The notes beneath the pieces were generated by a model. It was given only the letters and a program-made list of their open reading frames with translations, was not told the origin of the DNA and made no database searches. Source: Nymphalis io (taxonomy: Eukaryota > Arthropoda > Insecta > Lepidoptera > Nymphalidae). From it: a stretch of 64,000 bases of DNA. Shown one piece after another: positions 40,765-52,914 of the stretch; position 1 is the first letter of the stretch; the number at the start of each line of letters is the position of its first letter. The stretch spans positions 4,650,001 to 4,714,000 of the forward strand of contig NC_065905.1 of the NCBI RefSeq assembly GCF_905147045.1, given 5' to 3'. The translations under genes were made by a program, and so were the position numbers.

Positions 40765-41394
40765 ATTTTCAGTATTGGCTTCTCCGCTTATTTAAACAAA
40801 AACACAATTATCAATCAACAAACTGAAAATATTAAATGTATTTTACTTTTAACCACCCACTTTTAACTTAAGACAAACTTTCAACTAAATATACATATAA
40901 ATTTATTACTGTAGTTATAACAAATAAGAGATAACTTAGTAGGTCGGGTAAAAAGTGTTTTTCTTATTTTAAAAGTAAAAAATTGTAATAAAATCTCTTT
41001 GGTTGTACTTTTTGTATCTGACTGGTTTTGATACCATAGAATGGATAATGAAATTTTAAACAAAAAAATAATAACTTATAATGAATATTATAGATTGCGT
41101 GACTATGCATGTAATTAAGCAAAAGGATTAACTGTCGTCATCACAATAGTAATATTATTCAGACAAATTACTTTATTCGAATATCGAATTGCATTTAAAG
41201 CTGTACAAACTTTTAAGAGACTTTTAAGATTTCAATAATAATTTCAGCAGACGAAAGCAAACTAAGCAGAAATAAAATTTATGTTTATGAGCGAATTTAT
41301 CGAGACTGCATACTTTTATTGGTACATTTTTATGATGCGTTTTATGGGTATTTTTACATTTCAGGCAGCGGTACAATGTCGTCATTACCACTAT
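40765..41394. other. AT-rich DNA without recognised feature
   Basis: No gene or repeat recognised. Confidence 0.3.
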
Positions 41395-41530
41395 TGGTAT
41401 CATCCACAGGCACTTGAAAACTTGTAAATGTACTTGCCAGAGTAGATCGTGCCCAGGTCTGTTTGGGATCGTCCACGCTCTCGATAGCCTTCAGGGTTCC
41501 AAGCTAGCTTGTCAGGGGCTTGGGATCCAT
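41395..41530 (-). pseudogene. LINE RT C-terminal remnant
   Basis: Minus-strand reading from about 41530 gives KLAWNPEGYRERGRSQTDLG, which follows the widespread insect LINE C-terminal pattern TWNPxGxRxRGRPxxTW. Surrounding frame is short and decayed, so clade is not assignable. Confidence 0.5.
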
Positions 41531-43013
41531 TGGACGTTTGTAGTAAAGACGATTGTCAAGCTTATATTATATATACTTATATTTTATCTATATATCTATC
41601 AGCTTCGTGACATTTGAAACTAATATTTTTTCACGATACTCTGTCTTCGAGCACGATGAATTATAAAGATATGACCAATAGCGCTGTATTTCGCCGACCA
41701 CCGACCGACCGAGTAATGCTTAAAAATGGTATATTTGCTTTAAGAATGAACATTGGACTTATGAGTTTAGTAATAAGTTACATTATATTATAATACTTGC
41801 CTTGAGATTAGAGCCAGCTCAAGTAGTAGAAACTAGTTTTTATTAGTAATTGCGATAAGAAACAGATTTTAAATGCTGTTAATTTTGCTTTTATTATATT
41901 TCATGCGCTTATTTTAAATTTTAATTTTCTTCTTAGTGATTGTAGAATAATTCAAGACTATATCCCTAAAAATACTATTTTGAAAAAATTAAACGATCAG
42001 TTATAGAGTAACAGTGAAACAAGTAACAGTGAACAGAGTAGTAAAAGTGTTTCACAATTATAATATAATTTATGTAATGTTTTTAAGAGTAACATAATTT
42101 TTTCTAATTTTATTTTTGAATAATCTTCAGTTGTTGAATTGAACTGAATTTCAGTTGTTGAAAGTTGAATTAAATACTCGTTCAAGCAATTTATTTATTT
42201 ACTCATTAATGATATATACAAAAAATATTGATTTTATTTATTTATTGAGATAGTTATCTTAACTTATCACTAAACACTCAAAATTAACAACGTAAACACA
42301 AACTCTTACGAAGGTGTAAACAACATTCATCATTATAACAAAAAAATAATATAAACCAAACAAACCTATATACAAATTAAAAATAAAACCTTGACTACTA
42401 ATACAACAGAATTAAACAAAAACGAAATACAGTTTTGTAATTAGAATTTATTAATTTTAACTACTATTAAATGAGGAGTTTTTTTTTTACTATTCTCTGT
42501 ATTTTATATTTTATTGTTGATAATAATATTCAAATTTTGATAGCCCATGTGGAAACGAGTTTAACTTTAAGTTAAACCACTGCACTACAGTATATAATGA
42601 GAAAATAAACGACAAACGTTATAAATGATAGCACTTACTTGTAGATTGATTTAATGAGTGCCCACTTATTCTCTGTTGTCTGTCCCAGTATATAATAATG
42701 AAAATAATTCAATATATCAACGTCTCGTACAGACTCAAGTAAGTAAGTGTCCCAATTTGTTTTATGCTCAAGGCGACGAAAAGTATTTGATTAATGTTTA
42801 CTGAACCTAAAAATTTTGCGTCTTGCGTGTTTACGCTAAGAAGATTCCGTATCTACGTTTGTTATAAGTGTCCATGTCAAATTACTTAAACAATACACAA
42901 CGAAGAATCGTCATACTTATTGATTGTTAAAAATATATTCGATTCGGTTTAAGTACTTCAGACTTGAGAAAAACCGACACAATACAGCGGGGCCTTTTTT
43001 ATTTGTCATCGAC
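41531..43013. other. AT-rich DNA without recognised feature
   Basis: About 1.5 kb; TTCAGTTGTTGAA occurs twice (about 42127 and 42151). No coding evidence. Confidence 0.3.
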
Positions 43014-43016
43014 AGT

Positions 43017-43122
43017 TTTTTTTTTTATATATATTCGCCGGGAGGGCAAATGACTCTACTCCACCTGATGGTAAGTGGTAGTAGAGACCAAACGCGACGA
43101 CGGCCAGTACAGACGGGAAAAA
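43017..43122 (-). mobile_element. LINE-1 3' UTR fragment, antisense
   Basis: T-run, ATTCGCCGGGAGGGCAAATG, then CCACCTGATGGTAAGTGG, then GACGACGGCCAGTACAGACG. On the minus strand it matches 10637-10745 almost base for base, so it is a very short 5'-truncated LINE-1 insertion. It preserves CCACTTACCATCAGGTGG intact, exactly as in SINE-A. Confidence 0.92.
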
Positions 43123-43299
43123 CAGATATTTGGTTTACATTAAAATAAATTGTATCATATTTTTATTTTAACTGACCTGAAGCCAATTATTTTTCTTTGG
43201 TTCGATTCGTTTTTATTTATAAATGACAATCATATTGGTATATTATAAAAGAGCATAAGACATTTATTTTATACATAATATATTTAAATAATTATACTC

Positions 43300-43375
43300 G
43301 CGATAGCTTAGTGGACTGTACTAAAATGAATAGAAAGAAGGTGAATGAACCTCGAAATCCGGGCTCTTACTTATG
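43300..43375 (+). mobile_element. Possible tRNA-like SINE head
   Basis: GCGATAGCTTAGTGGACTG resembles an A box and CCTCGAAATCCGGGC a weak B box. Very uncertain. Confidence 0.2.
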
Positions 43376-43677
43376 AATACTTTTTTTTCCTTGATCTTCA
43401 AGCACACTTGTAGATCACAACCCAAGGGATGGGGGATAGAAGAAGGATAACAGTTCGTTACACGAGCTGACTTTGAATACTATACACACGTAGCCGCGGC
43501 TCACACAAAAAGGGAAGTACTTCATACGTCAAAATCAAATCATGAATAAGAAATTACGTTCCAATCTATGCATTGTCCTAAATACACTACATATATATTT
43601 AATAAAATACATAACATACATATGTATTGGCTAAGTATGTACTTAGCCACACGACCGTATTATTGTGAGTTCTAATT

Positions 43678-43740
43678 GTTTTTAACCGACTTCAAAAAAA
43701 GGAGGAGGTCCTCAGTTCGACTGTATGTTTGTTACACGAC
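43678..43740 (+). repeat. Fragment of a widespread lepidopteran repeat (AACCGACTTCAAAAAAAGG)
   Basis: AACCGACTTCAAAAAAAGG, then AGGTCCTCAGTTCGACTG, is a terminal sequence I recognise as frequent in Lepidoptera. Only the end is present. Confidence 0.5.
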
Positions 43741-44030
43741 AATTCTGACAATTATATGTTCTTTATATTATAAAATTTGTGATGGTGTACAGTATTATGC
43801 AGTTATTATGCAGTTTCATGTTGTCATACGAATTGTCCTAAATCTTTGACTGACATTAGCTATGAACATATTTTCAATAATTTTATATATTTTGAAATAA
43901 GAAAGGTTTTCGGGAGTAACACTGTGTAGTTGTCGATGGGGAAAATCAAAGATTCATTTATGGGTTATATTGAAAACGGAGTAATTGAGCTATATGAATA
44001 CATAATTTCCATTTCACATATAGTTTAGAT

Positions 44031-44305
44031 GCCCTGACCGATTACGGCCACGGCAGCTAATTTCAAGAGATTAACTAACTGCGCAGGTCATATTCTAGTG
44101 CACAGATGTGTGCGCAAACACAGATGCGCTCTATTCCCTCTCTCTCATAATCCTATGGGACGGCAACACGACCGGAGAGTTCAGGTGCAGAACCAATAAG
44201 CTATTGAACTCTTTTGGAGATATGAGAGTGGACAAACTTACAACTTCCACACTCTGGGAACCCAGGACCTCGGAATCTACTGCCCTATAACTAACCACTT
44301 GTTTA
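44031..44305 (-). mobile_element. SINE-C, antisense, partly diverged
   Basis: TGACCGATTACGGCCACGG, CTCTCATAATCCTATGGGACG, TCTGGGAACCCAGGACCTCG and CTAACCACTTG trace the element from 3' end to a decayed head. Confidence 0.82.
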
Positions 44306-44554
44306 TTACACAGTAAGTATTATTTTACACCTCGTACGCAATGTGTCGTGATAGTGCTCTTATCGCTGCAAAATAAAAATCGTGACACACTCAGCTTTCA
44401 TTGTTTCTTACTGTTGCTATTAAGAGCTTCCGTTCAAGTTTCAAATAAAAACGCTTCAGATATAATTATTTCGAAATTTCTTTCGAAAGAGCAAAAACAC
44501 ATACATATTTATTGAACATATCATTTATTTCAATATTTAAAGAGTTCATAATAG

Positions 44555-44668
44555 TTTTTTTATGGAAGAGGACCTGATGGAAAGTAACTACCACCGCTCC
44601 TAGACACCTGCAACACCCTAGGGCTGGCAGGTGTGTTGCCAGCCTTTAACGAATGAGTAAGGTCTTTT
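44555..44668 (-). mobile_element. Fragment of a third family sharing the SINE-A tail module
   Basis: T-run then ACCTGATGGAAAGTAAC (module complement), then AGACACCTGCAACACCCTAG and CAGGTGTGTTGCCAGCC. The last block is not SINE-A but another common lepidopteran 3' end with the same terminal module, likely a LINE 3' UTR. Confidence 0.6.
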
Positions 44669-46020
44669 ATTCAAGATTTCTATGTCATATCATTTCGGAA
44701 AAGTCGAAAGTTTGCGGAAGTGACGAAAGCTTAAACAGTATAGACATATTTTGCAAATGGTTAGGGAGCTTATATAACATTTATTATTTCAATTGATATT
44801 TTTAGCCTTAGATTTTTTTATTAAATGAGTAAGTGCTTTTCGGATGGATAAAATATTTCAATTATCTGCCTTTCGAAGATCAAATAACAATTTGCGTCGT
44901 TTCTAGAAGGATTCTGTACAATCAGAGGCAGACATGCGCAAACAAGATAAATTTTATGACAAATTTAAAGCTGTGTCAATTGACAGTCCCACTATGATTG
45001 CAGTCGCGGTCTTTAATTTAACTTCTCATACTTTATCTTATTCGATTGAGTTACCAATACTGGCAACACAGATTTTAATCTAATGTATGTATTTTATTAT
45101 AGCATAATACAATCAATTTTATTTCAAAACCAATTTCAGATTACATTCATAGTCATTCTAACTTTTCGTTTAAATTAAACTTTTTATGATATATTATATT
45201 TTAAATCGATGAAATTCTATCAATGTACTTCAAAAATTATATGGCAAAGAGCCAACTTTTTAAATGCAATTCTTGTTTGTAATACGTTGTAATATTATTA
45301 TATTTGTTTCAATACTTGGACACTTATTGGTTGAAGTGAAACAGAGATCCGATCTGTTATAAACAACATTTTGCCAATCGGTAGACCGAATTCGATACCA
45401 AGCTCAATCATCCGTTTAAAAAAATAAACTGTACACACAACTAGTTATTATAATAATTAAATTATAAAAAATGGAGATATGCTATGGCTATGTTCATACG
45501 ATACATACATACATATAATACATATTTGTTTTTATTACGAGCATTTATTTAAGTTAATTTTTTATACTGATTTTTATACCAGTAGGGCTATTTTGTAAGA
45601 ACAAACTCGGAATTCACTGTTGAAAACGATCGTGAAATGTTAAAAAGTGATATGCAACATTGAGCATAATAAGAATAAAATTTCAAGACACGTATCAAAA
45701 CTGTATATCACCATAAGTGGGTTTACATTGCACGAGTGAGTAACAGAGTGAGTTCTTACAAAATAGCATTGCTGTTCCCAGCAACGGATTGAACTGAAAT
45801 TTAAAATATATATGTAACTTGATTTTGAAAGGTCATAACTAAAATTATGTAAAAGTTGGTCAAACCCAAAGTGAACTGTAATAACTACTGCTTAAGGAAT
45901 AAAATTGTGGAAATATTAATGTACTTTATTATTTAGTACCTTAAATAAGTCGCATGCGATGTGTTTCTTTTTATAGGTATGAAATGTTGATCAAGCCCAA
46001 AGTGCCATCGGTATCAGTGC
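44669..46020. other. AT-rich DNA without recognised feature
   Basis: About 1.35 kb with no ORF of note and no recognised repeat. Confidence 0.3.
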
Positions 46021-46024
46021 CTTG

Positions 46025-46096
46025 TTCTTCAGGTCATGTAGGCGAAGGAATATGTGCAGACACTCGTGTACTCTCTCGCCTCCATGACCTGAAGAA
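46025..46096. repeat. Inverted repeat, 21-bp arms, 30-nt loop
   Basis: TTCTTCAGGTCATGTAGGCGA less its last base opens the left arm (46025-46045); the right arm at 46076-46096 complements it with one mismatch. Unlike most palindromes here it is GC-moderate. Confidence 0.93.
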
Positions 46097-46157
46097 TTCG
46101 GCAGTTACATCAATCACCAACAGAAGACGCATCCTTGGAAGATAACATAAGAGGTAC

Positions 46158-46445
46158 AGGTGGTAGAACTTTCTGCAAGTTCGTCTGGGTTAAGTACCAT
46201 CCATTCATCAGATATTCTACCGCAAAACACAAAACTTGGTATTGTTGTGTTCCGGTTTGAAGGATGAGTGAGCCAGGTTAATTACAGGCACAAGGGACAT
46301 AACATCTTAGTTCCCAAGGTTGGTGGCGCATTGGTGATGTAAGCGATGGATAACATTTTTTACAATGCCAATGTCTATGGGCGTTGGTGACCGCTTACCA
46401 TCAGACGGCCCATATGCTCGTCCGCCTTCCTATTCTATAAAAAAA
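46158..46445 (+). mobile_element. SINE-A copy, sense, full length, older subfamily
   Basis: AGGTGGTAGAACTTTCTGC to CTATTCTATAAAAAAA. Carries ACATAACATCTTAGTTCCC (older state). The module reads CGCTTACCATCAGACGG, with substitutions in the stem. Confidence 0.92.
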
Positions 46446-47238
46446 TACCTAGATAATTTATATGTAAATATTATCCAATAGAAAATATTGTTTAAAAGAA
46501 ATGAAACCGAGATGTAATAAAATGATCATTGATATTAATAGAATTTCTTTTTTAAATTTATTTAATATCAATTGTTTAAAGTTTTTCTTGTAAGCAAAAA
46601 CGTTTTTATGTAGTGATAATTTAAATATTAAATAAAGTGATAATTTAATTATTAATAATTTTTAATAAAAAATTTAAGTTATCATGTAAAATATGAAATA
46701 TCTTATTATTATAAAATTATTGTATTAATAGAAAAGCAAATTATGTTATGTGTACTCTTTGTTTATGTGAAATTAACTTACTTATATATTATTATAATAT
46801 AATTTTAAGCAAAAATTAAATCCCTTATCCGCCCAAGGGTCTTTGGAATTTCAATTGAATCAACAAGACTAATTAAAATGCCGACATACTTTATATAAAA
46901 AAAATATTTATTTAGTCTTAAGTTAATAACTTCAATATTATAATTAAAATTATATAATTGTATATTAATTTCATTTTCAATTGTATTTTACTATGGTATA
47001 ATGTACATTATATAATATACATTCCAATATATAAACGAAACATGAAAAGTAAAATCAGATGAATTACCTCGGGATTTAATATATGTATTATGTCCCATTT
47101 GTTTGCTGTGTTTGCTTTAAAAGAGTCAATATAAAATTATAATAACAACTTAACCTTTTCTCACCTTTATTTATAGCGATACAATACAATCGAGGTCAGT
47201 TTTGTATATTGTTAATTTAGACCGTATTTAAGAGGGGC
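46446..47238. other. AT-rich DNA without recognised feature
   Basis: Very AT-rich, no gene or repeat recognised. Confidence 0.3.
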
Positions 47239-47250
47239 GATAATTTGACT

Positions 47251-47553
47251 AAAGCCGAGATGGCCTAGTGGTAAGAACGCGTGAATCTTAACCGATAATC
47301 GTGGGTTCAAACCCGGGCAAGCACCACTGAATTTTCATGTGCTTAATTTGTGATTATAATTCATCTCGTGCTTTACGGTGAAGGAAAACATCGTGAGGAA
47401 ACCTGCATGTGTCTAATTTCACTGAAATTCCGCCACATGTGAATTCTACCAACCCGCATTGGAGCAGCGTGGTGGAATAAGCTCTAAACCTTCTCCTCAA
47501 AAAGAGGAGAGGAGGCCTTTAGCCCAGCTGTGGGACATTCACAGGCTGTTACG
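47251..47553 (+). mobile_element. Metulj-type SINE, full length, with target-site duplication
   Basis: AAGCCGAGATGGCCTAGTGG head, GTGGGTTCAAACCCGGGC B box, tail CACAGGCTGTTACG. Flanked by a perfect 12-bp repeat GATAATTTGACT at 47239-47250 and 47554-47565. The most intact Metulj copy in the window. Confidence 0.93.
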
Positions 47554-47565
47554 GATAATTTGACT

Positions 47566-48460
47566 GTGCGAAACGACCGTTGCTTAAGCACAGGGTAAAC
47601 CCAATTTAAATACATTCAATATAAAGCTAAATATTGTACAACTAATTTCGAACGTTTTTAAAATGACTAGACTACTACATAAACAAATATAGGTATGACA
47701 TAAAACATAAAATCCTAGTGTATATTATTGTATATGTAAATATTGTTGACGCTATCAATCTTATATTACAAATAATAAATAATTTCAGTGATGATAATAG
47801 TTTATAAAATAACATATAAAGGTCAATCTAATGGCTGAGAATAATTGAATAATTATACTTTTGTAATATATACGTTTGGTATAGCAATAAAAGGATGATC
47901 GAACTTGATTAATATATTTAAAAATGAATTTATTTAATGATATATATAATTGTTTTATAAACTAAAACAATTGCTTCATCCCAGATAAAAGAACATCGTA
48001 TTTAATAACTTTCATGCCCTTCAGATAATACCTCATAAAACAGTTGGCGCGTGTTACCATCGTAAAACCCGATGTTACTGTCGTGAGAGTTGAGACACAT
48101 CCTTGATATGATTTTAATGACTGTCTCCTATCTTCTGGTCAACAATATTTAAAAATATTAAAAACAACACATTACATATCTTTTTTTTCATTATTTATTT
48201 TATCCTGTTTATTTATTTTTTCTATAAGAAAATGCATTTGTTATAGAGCTTACAGACCGTACTTCATGTATATTGTCGAATTAAATATATTTTAAATAAG
48301 ATATTTCATTAATTTGTACTTGCGCTGCTTTTTATATAGAATCAGCGAGGACACTGTTACACAGCCACACCTCCCCGCAATAATTAATTAAGCATAAAAA
48401 TTTACTCTTTTAAACACACTCAATTATTACATGGTTTCTTCGCATTACATGGCATATCTT
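47566..48460. other. AT-rich DNA with one GC patch
   Basis: GTTACTGTCGTGAGAGTTG lies in a GC-richer patch at about 48045-48110, unidentified. Nothing else recognised. Confidence 0.3.
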
Positions 48461-48535
48461 GCCTCGTTGATCTATTGGCTAGTTTATAAAGCTGCACACC
48501 TCGCGGTCTTAGGTTTCGACCCCGAGCTATAAAAG
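48461..48535 (+). mobile_element. SINE-C head fragment, sense
   Basis: TGCCTCGTTGATCTATTGGC and TCTTAGGTTTCGACCCCGAGC correspond to A- and B-box regions; the body is missing. Confidence 0.6.
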
Positions 48536-49442
48536 AATACTACAAATTTGTAATATAAAAATTATACAATGTTATTAGCTTATCGCCCTCTGACGCTGAA
48601 GTTCCTTCTGAAAACGACAAAAAGACAGTTATGAAAGGTACTTTTGTAATAATTAAGTTTTTTTTAATGTTTTACTAATATTGATAATATGCTCATCTGG
48701 CAGACCTGAATCGTTCGATTAATGTGTTTGTGATTATGAATGATCACTAAAAAATTTCTGCCAGTGGGTTGCCTCTACGTTGTCAATTGACAGCACTTCA
48801 AAGATTTTTTCAAGATTTTAAAGACCTAAAGTTAAATGATTGTCAAAATCTGAAATTCCAATATCAGTCAATTAAAATCTTCTCTACAAAAAAGTAATGT
48901 TCTACGAAATTAAAGTACAAATACAACTACAACTACTACAGCAGTTATACACATATTTTATTTTTGTTGTTTTATATAATGTCTTCTAATATAAAAGAGT
49001 ATTGTTTAAAAAGTTCATAATATCCCCAGAATTAAATTTGTTTTATCAATTTTCAACGTCTGTGGTCAATCAATACGAAATGTACAATTACATTTTTCTA
49101 CATCCTATTAGTTTATCTAGAACTCCTTCAACATTCCGAATAGTAAAATATTGGAAATCTATTTCAAAAGACGTTGATTGAATGCTATCTAACAAACATC
49201 TGTAAAAAATTTAACAAAGTTTATATAAAACCGTTTGATTGTAAAAAGTTTTTTTTTTCACGTTAAATCTGTCATATTGTTTTGTCTAAACTTTCCAGCA
49301 AGTGGAGTGCCATTGAATATATTACGAGGATGCAAAATAAATTAGCATAATGAAAACTCATGAAGAAACAAAAAAAAATCATAAAATATTAATCACAAAT
49401 AGCAGTGCGCTCATTGGCATAGTTGTTATATTCTATATGTTA
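48536..49442. other. AT-rich DNA without recognised feature
   Basis: No gene or repeat recognised. Confidence 0.3.
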
Positions 49443-49700
49443 TCTGCCTCGTTGATCTTGTATCTCATAAGGCTGCTAATCTCGAGGTCTTGAGTTGAAA
49501 TCCCGTATCGGACCCTAAGAATTTAATATATTTTGATCATTATTTTTTCAGTAGCAGCTTAGTAGTATGGACTTGATAGTTAATATCAGAAATAACGTTA
49601 AGCCGTTGGTTTTGCGCCTGTTCTCTTTAACGTCGTATCAATTTGTCGTTTCATTAGATTACGACATGAACATAAGAGTAGTATACACATGTGTACACAT
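49443..49700 (+). mobile_element. SINE-C, sense, old
   Basis: CTGCCTCGTTGATCTTGTATC head, then GTAGCAGCTTAGTAGTATGG, TTAAGCCGTTGGTTTTGCGCC and CGTCGTATCAATTTGTCG in family order. Confidence 0.65.
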
Positions 49701-49775
49701 TTTACAAATGACTAGTGTATTTGAATAAAGACTAAACATTATGCAGTTATCCATCTACGACTTTGGTAAATAGAT

Positions 49776-50038
49776 ATTTTTTAATAGGTAGGCGGACGAG
49801 CATATGTGCCACCTGATGGTAAGTGGTCACCAACGCCCATAGACATTGACATTGTAAGCAATGGTTAACATTCACCTTGGGAACTAAGATGTTATATCCC
49901 TTGTGCCTGTAATTACACTGGCTCACTCACCCTTCAAACCGGAACACAATAATACCAAGTATTGCTGTTTTGGGGTAGAATATCTGATGAATGGGTGGTA
50001 CCTACCCAGATGAGCTTGCACTATGCCCTACCACCAGT
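49776..50038 (-). mobile_element. SINE-A copy, antisense, internal deletion
   Basis: TTAATAGGTAGGCGGACGAG to CCCTACCACCAGT. The stretch between AATGGTTAACATT and CACCTTGGGAAC is shortened, removing the CATCGCTTACATC..AATGCGCC segment. Confidence 0.88.
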
Positions 50039-50264
50039 AAACCTTAAGAAACAATATTATTCTTAAATTCTTACGAAATTTCATCGTCGTCGACGTCATT
50101 TCGTTTATATTTATAATAATATATTAACTTAAAAATTTGTGAATTTCGGTACGATTTATATTGTGAAAATTTTAGTTTACATACTATGCTCTCAATCATT
50201 GTTATTTAAATATCAAATCCTTGTAAAAAACATTAAGCTACTACGTTATAAACACTACTATTTA

Positions 50265-50540
50265 CTTGGTAGGACTTTTTGCAAGCTCGTCTTGGTTGGT
50301 ACCACCCACTTATCATATATTCTACCACCAAACAGCAGTACGAAGAATTGTGTGTTCCGGTTGGAGCCAGTTTAATTGCAGACTCAAGGGACATACCACT
50401 TAGTTCCCATGGTCTGTAGCGCATTGGCGATGTAAGGAATGGTTAATTTTTCTTACGGCACTAATGTATATGGGCGGTGGTGACCATTTACCCCCAGGAG
50501 GTCCATTCGCCTGTACTTGTACTTACATTTAAAAAAAAAA
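50265..50540 (+). mobile_element. SINE-A copy, sense, old
   Basis: CTTGGTAGGACTTTTTGCAAG, TACCACCCACTTATCATAT, GTGTTCCGGTTGGAGCC, then a decayed module CCATTTACCCCCAGGAGG and an A-run. Confidence 0.82.
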
Positions 50541-50817
50541 CCAAAAACGTGTTTATTTAATTTTTACGAGACACTTTATTCATACACTCAAATATCAATT
50601 ATATACATTTACAAAAACAAATAGACTAAGCTTCCTGAGTGTTCCAGGCGCACGCTCGTTATATACCCAAGTTCCAATAATATAAATTTAATCAAACAAA
50701 TTTAATGAAAACTTTCAAGAACTTAAATGAAGTAAGTCAGTAAGAAATTAGTTCTGAATGCATTAAATCGAAATATGTTTATTCAATTAGGGTCTTACGA
50801 GTTAGTATTACGAGTTT

Positions 50818-50993
50818 TGAACATGTCTGTTTGTCCTGAGTCTGGGTGTAATTATCTATATATGTATGTATTTACAAAATAAAAATATATATGTAATATA
50901 TCAAATGGTTTCCATAGTAAAAGCTCTGCTTAGTTTGGGATCAGATGGCCGTGTGTGAATAATGCCCTAGGATATTATTATTATTATTTTGAA
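50818..50993 (+). mobile_element. SINE-B copy, sense, 5'-truncated
   Basis: GAACATGTCTGTTTGTCCTG, TAATTATCTATATATGTATG and GATCAGATGGCCGTGTGTG, ending in an (ATT)n tail. The tRNA-like head is absent. Confidence 0.85.
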
Positions 50994-51017
50994 TCGACAT
51001 ACCTATTATTATATTTA

Positions 51018-51305
51018 CTGGTGGTAGGGCTTTGTGCAAGCTCGTCTGGTTAGGTACCACCCACTCATCAGATATTCTACCGCAAAACAGCAGTACTTGA
51101 TATTGTTGTGTTCCGGTTTGAAGGGTGAGTGAGCCAGTGTAATTACAGGCACAAGGGACATAAAATCTTAGTTCCCAAGGTTGGTGGCGCATTGGCTATA
51201 AGCGATGGTTGACATTTCTTACAATGCCAATGTCTAAGAGCATTGGTGACCACTTACCATCAGGTGGCCCATATGCTCGTCCGCCTTCCTATTCTATAAA
51301 AAAAT
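51018..51305 (+). mobile_element. SINE-A copy, sense, full length, young subfamily
   Basis: CTGGTGGTAGGGCTTTGTG to CTATTCTATAAAAAAAA. Shares GGCTATAAGCGATGG (3-base deletion) with 16.3 and 39.8 kb but has AGAGCATTGGTGACC like 8.3 and 29.4 kb, so it mixes markers of two groups. Confidence 0.94.
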
Positions 51306-51622
51306 ATATATATCAGCTCGTTATGCACACACAGCGTCTTCATTTCGTGCCAATTTCAATACATATTGTATTGTTCCCGCGCTCCACGATGTTGTCACCC
51401 GACGTGACAGATTGATAGATATACAGATAATATAAATTCATATTATAAAATAGTAATTAATTATTTTTTGTTAATGTGTGTACACTACAGTCATTATTAA
51501 ATTAAATTAAATATTACACTAGGTTCGAAATTTAGATTCTACTAGGTATGTATTAGCGTTCAAAACTAAAATTATTTGTTATAAGACAAACATTGTATTA
51601 GTCATTCTGCATTTCTTATAAT
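51306..51622. other. AT-rich DNA without recognised feature
   Basis: GTTCCCGCGCTCCACGATG near 51374 is a brief GC patch; nothing recognised. Confidence 0.3.
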
Positions 51623-51628
51623 GTCAAA

Positions 51629-51902
51629 ATAATAATAATAATAATAATATCCAGGACATTTTTCACACACGGCCATCTGATCCCAAATTAAGCTTGTACA
51701 AGGCTTGTGCTATGGAAACCAGACAACTGATATACTACATATACTACTTTTCTTTTGTAAATACATACTTATATAGATAATTACACTTGGACTCAGGACA
51801 AACAGACATGTTCATGCACACAAATGTCTGTCCTGGGTGGGAATCGAACCCACAACCTTCGGCGTGAAAGGCAAGTGTTCTACCAACTACGCCAACCGGC
51901 TC
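51629..51902 (-). mobile_element. SINE-B, full length, antisense
   Basis: (AAT)n tail complement, GGCCATCTGATCCCAAATTA, then GTGGGAATCGAACCCACAAC (B-box complement) and CTACCAACTACGCCAACCGG (A-box complement). The best tRNA-like head in the window, but no paired acceptor stem, so not a tRNA gene. GTCAAA at 51623-51628 and 51903-51908 may be a short target duplication. Confidence 0.9.
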
Positions 51903-51908
51903 GTCAAA

Positions 51909-52413
51909 TTTGATTTATATCTGTCAACTTAAAAAAAAAAACAACGAACAATTCAATATATTTAACGTGAAAATGTAGTTCATTTATATGTATCAAAAAG
52001 AGAAAACTCGTAAATTGATCCCTGCTAAATGACTATTTCAGCGCAGACCCAGAAGACGCCATTCCATTATTGAAAACTTGTTGAGTTCTTTTACTCAAGT
52101 ATGAAGCAATGAGATCTAGAGATTTCCCTTTTATTCTACTGTACTGTTCAGGCTTAAATAAAGCGTTACGTTTACCACTTAATCGAATGCTTTAGAAACC
52201 ATCTTGACGATATTATAATAAAAAATAACTTTTGCTATAACAAATTTCTGATGTTTGCTAAATATGATAAACAAAGATATTTATCGCTGAGCCTACAGCA
52301 TTGTAATCCATTCGCATGGTTTGACACATGGCTTTTTTACCTTTATTCAGGGTGTAAATTTTTTTTCTGATAATTGCCGCTGTGACCTCATTATCATCAT
52401 AATGCTCTAGCTT
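51909..52413 (-). other. AT-rich DNA; part of an unrecognised 88-codon minus frame
   Basis: A minus-strand frame spans 52524-52258 (it includes WHRVMSSVITYS and LEHYDDNEVTAAII). It has no recognised domain and overlaps a possible transposon end, so I do not call it a gene. Confidence 0.25.
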
Positions 52414-52500
52414 TAACACATTGACTGCCATGCACCCGACTCTGGATGCCGACGATTCACAACTATATGTAATTACAGATGACATCACACGATGCCAAGA
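52412..52500 (+). mobile_element. Possible piggyBac-like element terminus
   Basis: TTTAACACATTGACTGCC begins with a TTAA and resembles termini of lepidopteran piggyBac-type MITEs. I do not see the matching opposite terminus, so only a single end is proposed. Confidence 0.25.
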
Positions 52501-52914
52501 ACTCTCCACACGAGTTCTAATCAAAACACGCTTTTAGGGTTGGTAAACTAACTATTATTAGAATGTTTCACCTATGAAGATTATATACATTAGGGTTTTA
52601 ATCGGTTATACAGAATGATTATATCATTCAAATAATGAATAATCGTTATATAATACATAGTAATCAAATAATTAGATCATTAGTAGATTTTTTATTTTGA
52701 AAAATAAATATAAGTATTATGATTAATATTAATTTATTGTGTCTAGCGTTGTGAATTAAATAATTAAACAAGGGGGAATAAATATCTAAATAACATAATA
52801 AAATTCTAAGTAATTTTGACAACCCTCTGTACATGGCGTCGGGTTTCGATGGACTCGGCTAGCGAGTTTTATGTATTTTCTTGGTTTCTGAAGGTTTCCA
52901 CTGCGAGAAAAAAA

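Noticed and set aside
43600..43650. 10-bp palindrome TGGCTAAGTA-TG-TACTTAGCCA
   Set aside because: Too short to stand out given the AT-rich background and 64 kb of sequence.
51838..51902. tRNA gene on the minus strand
   Set aside because: A- and B-box sequences are good, but the acceptor stem does not pair, and the sequence continues into a SINE-B body seen elsewhere. It is a SINE head.
52258..52524. 88-codon minus frame as a gene
   Set aside because: No recognised domain, no splice context, overlaps a possible transposon terminus; reported only inside the interval description.
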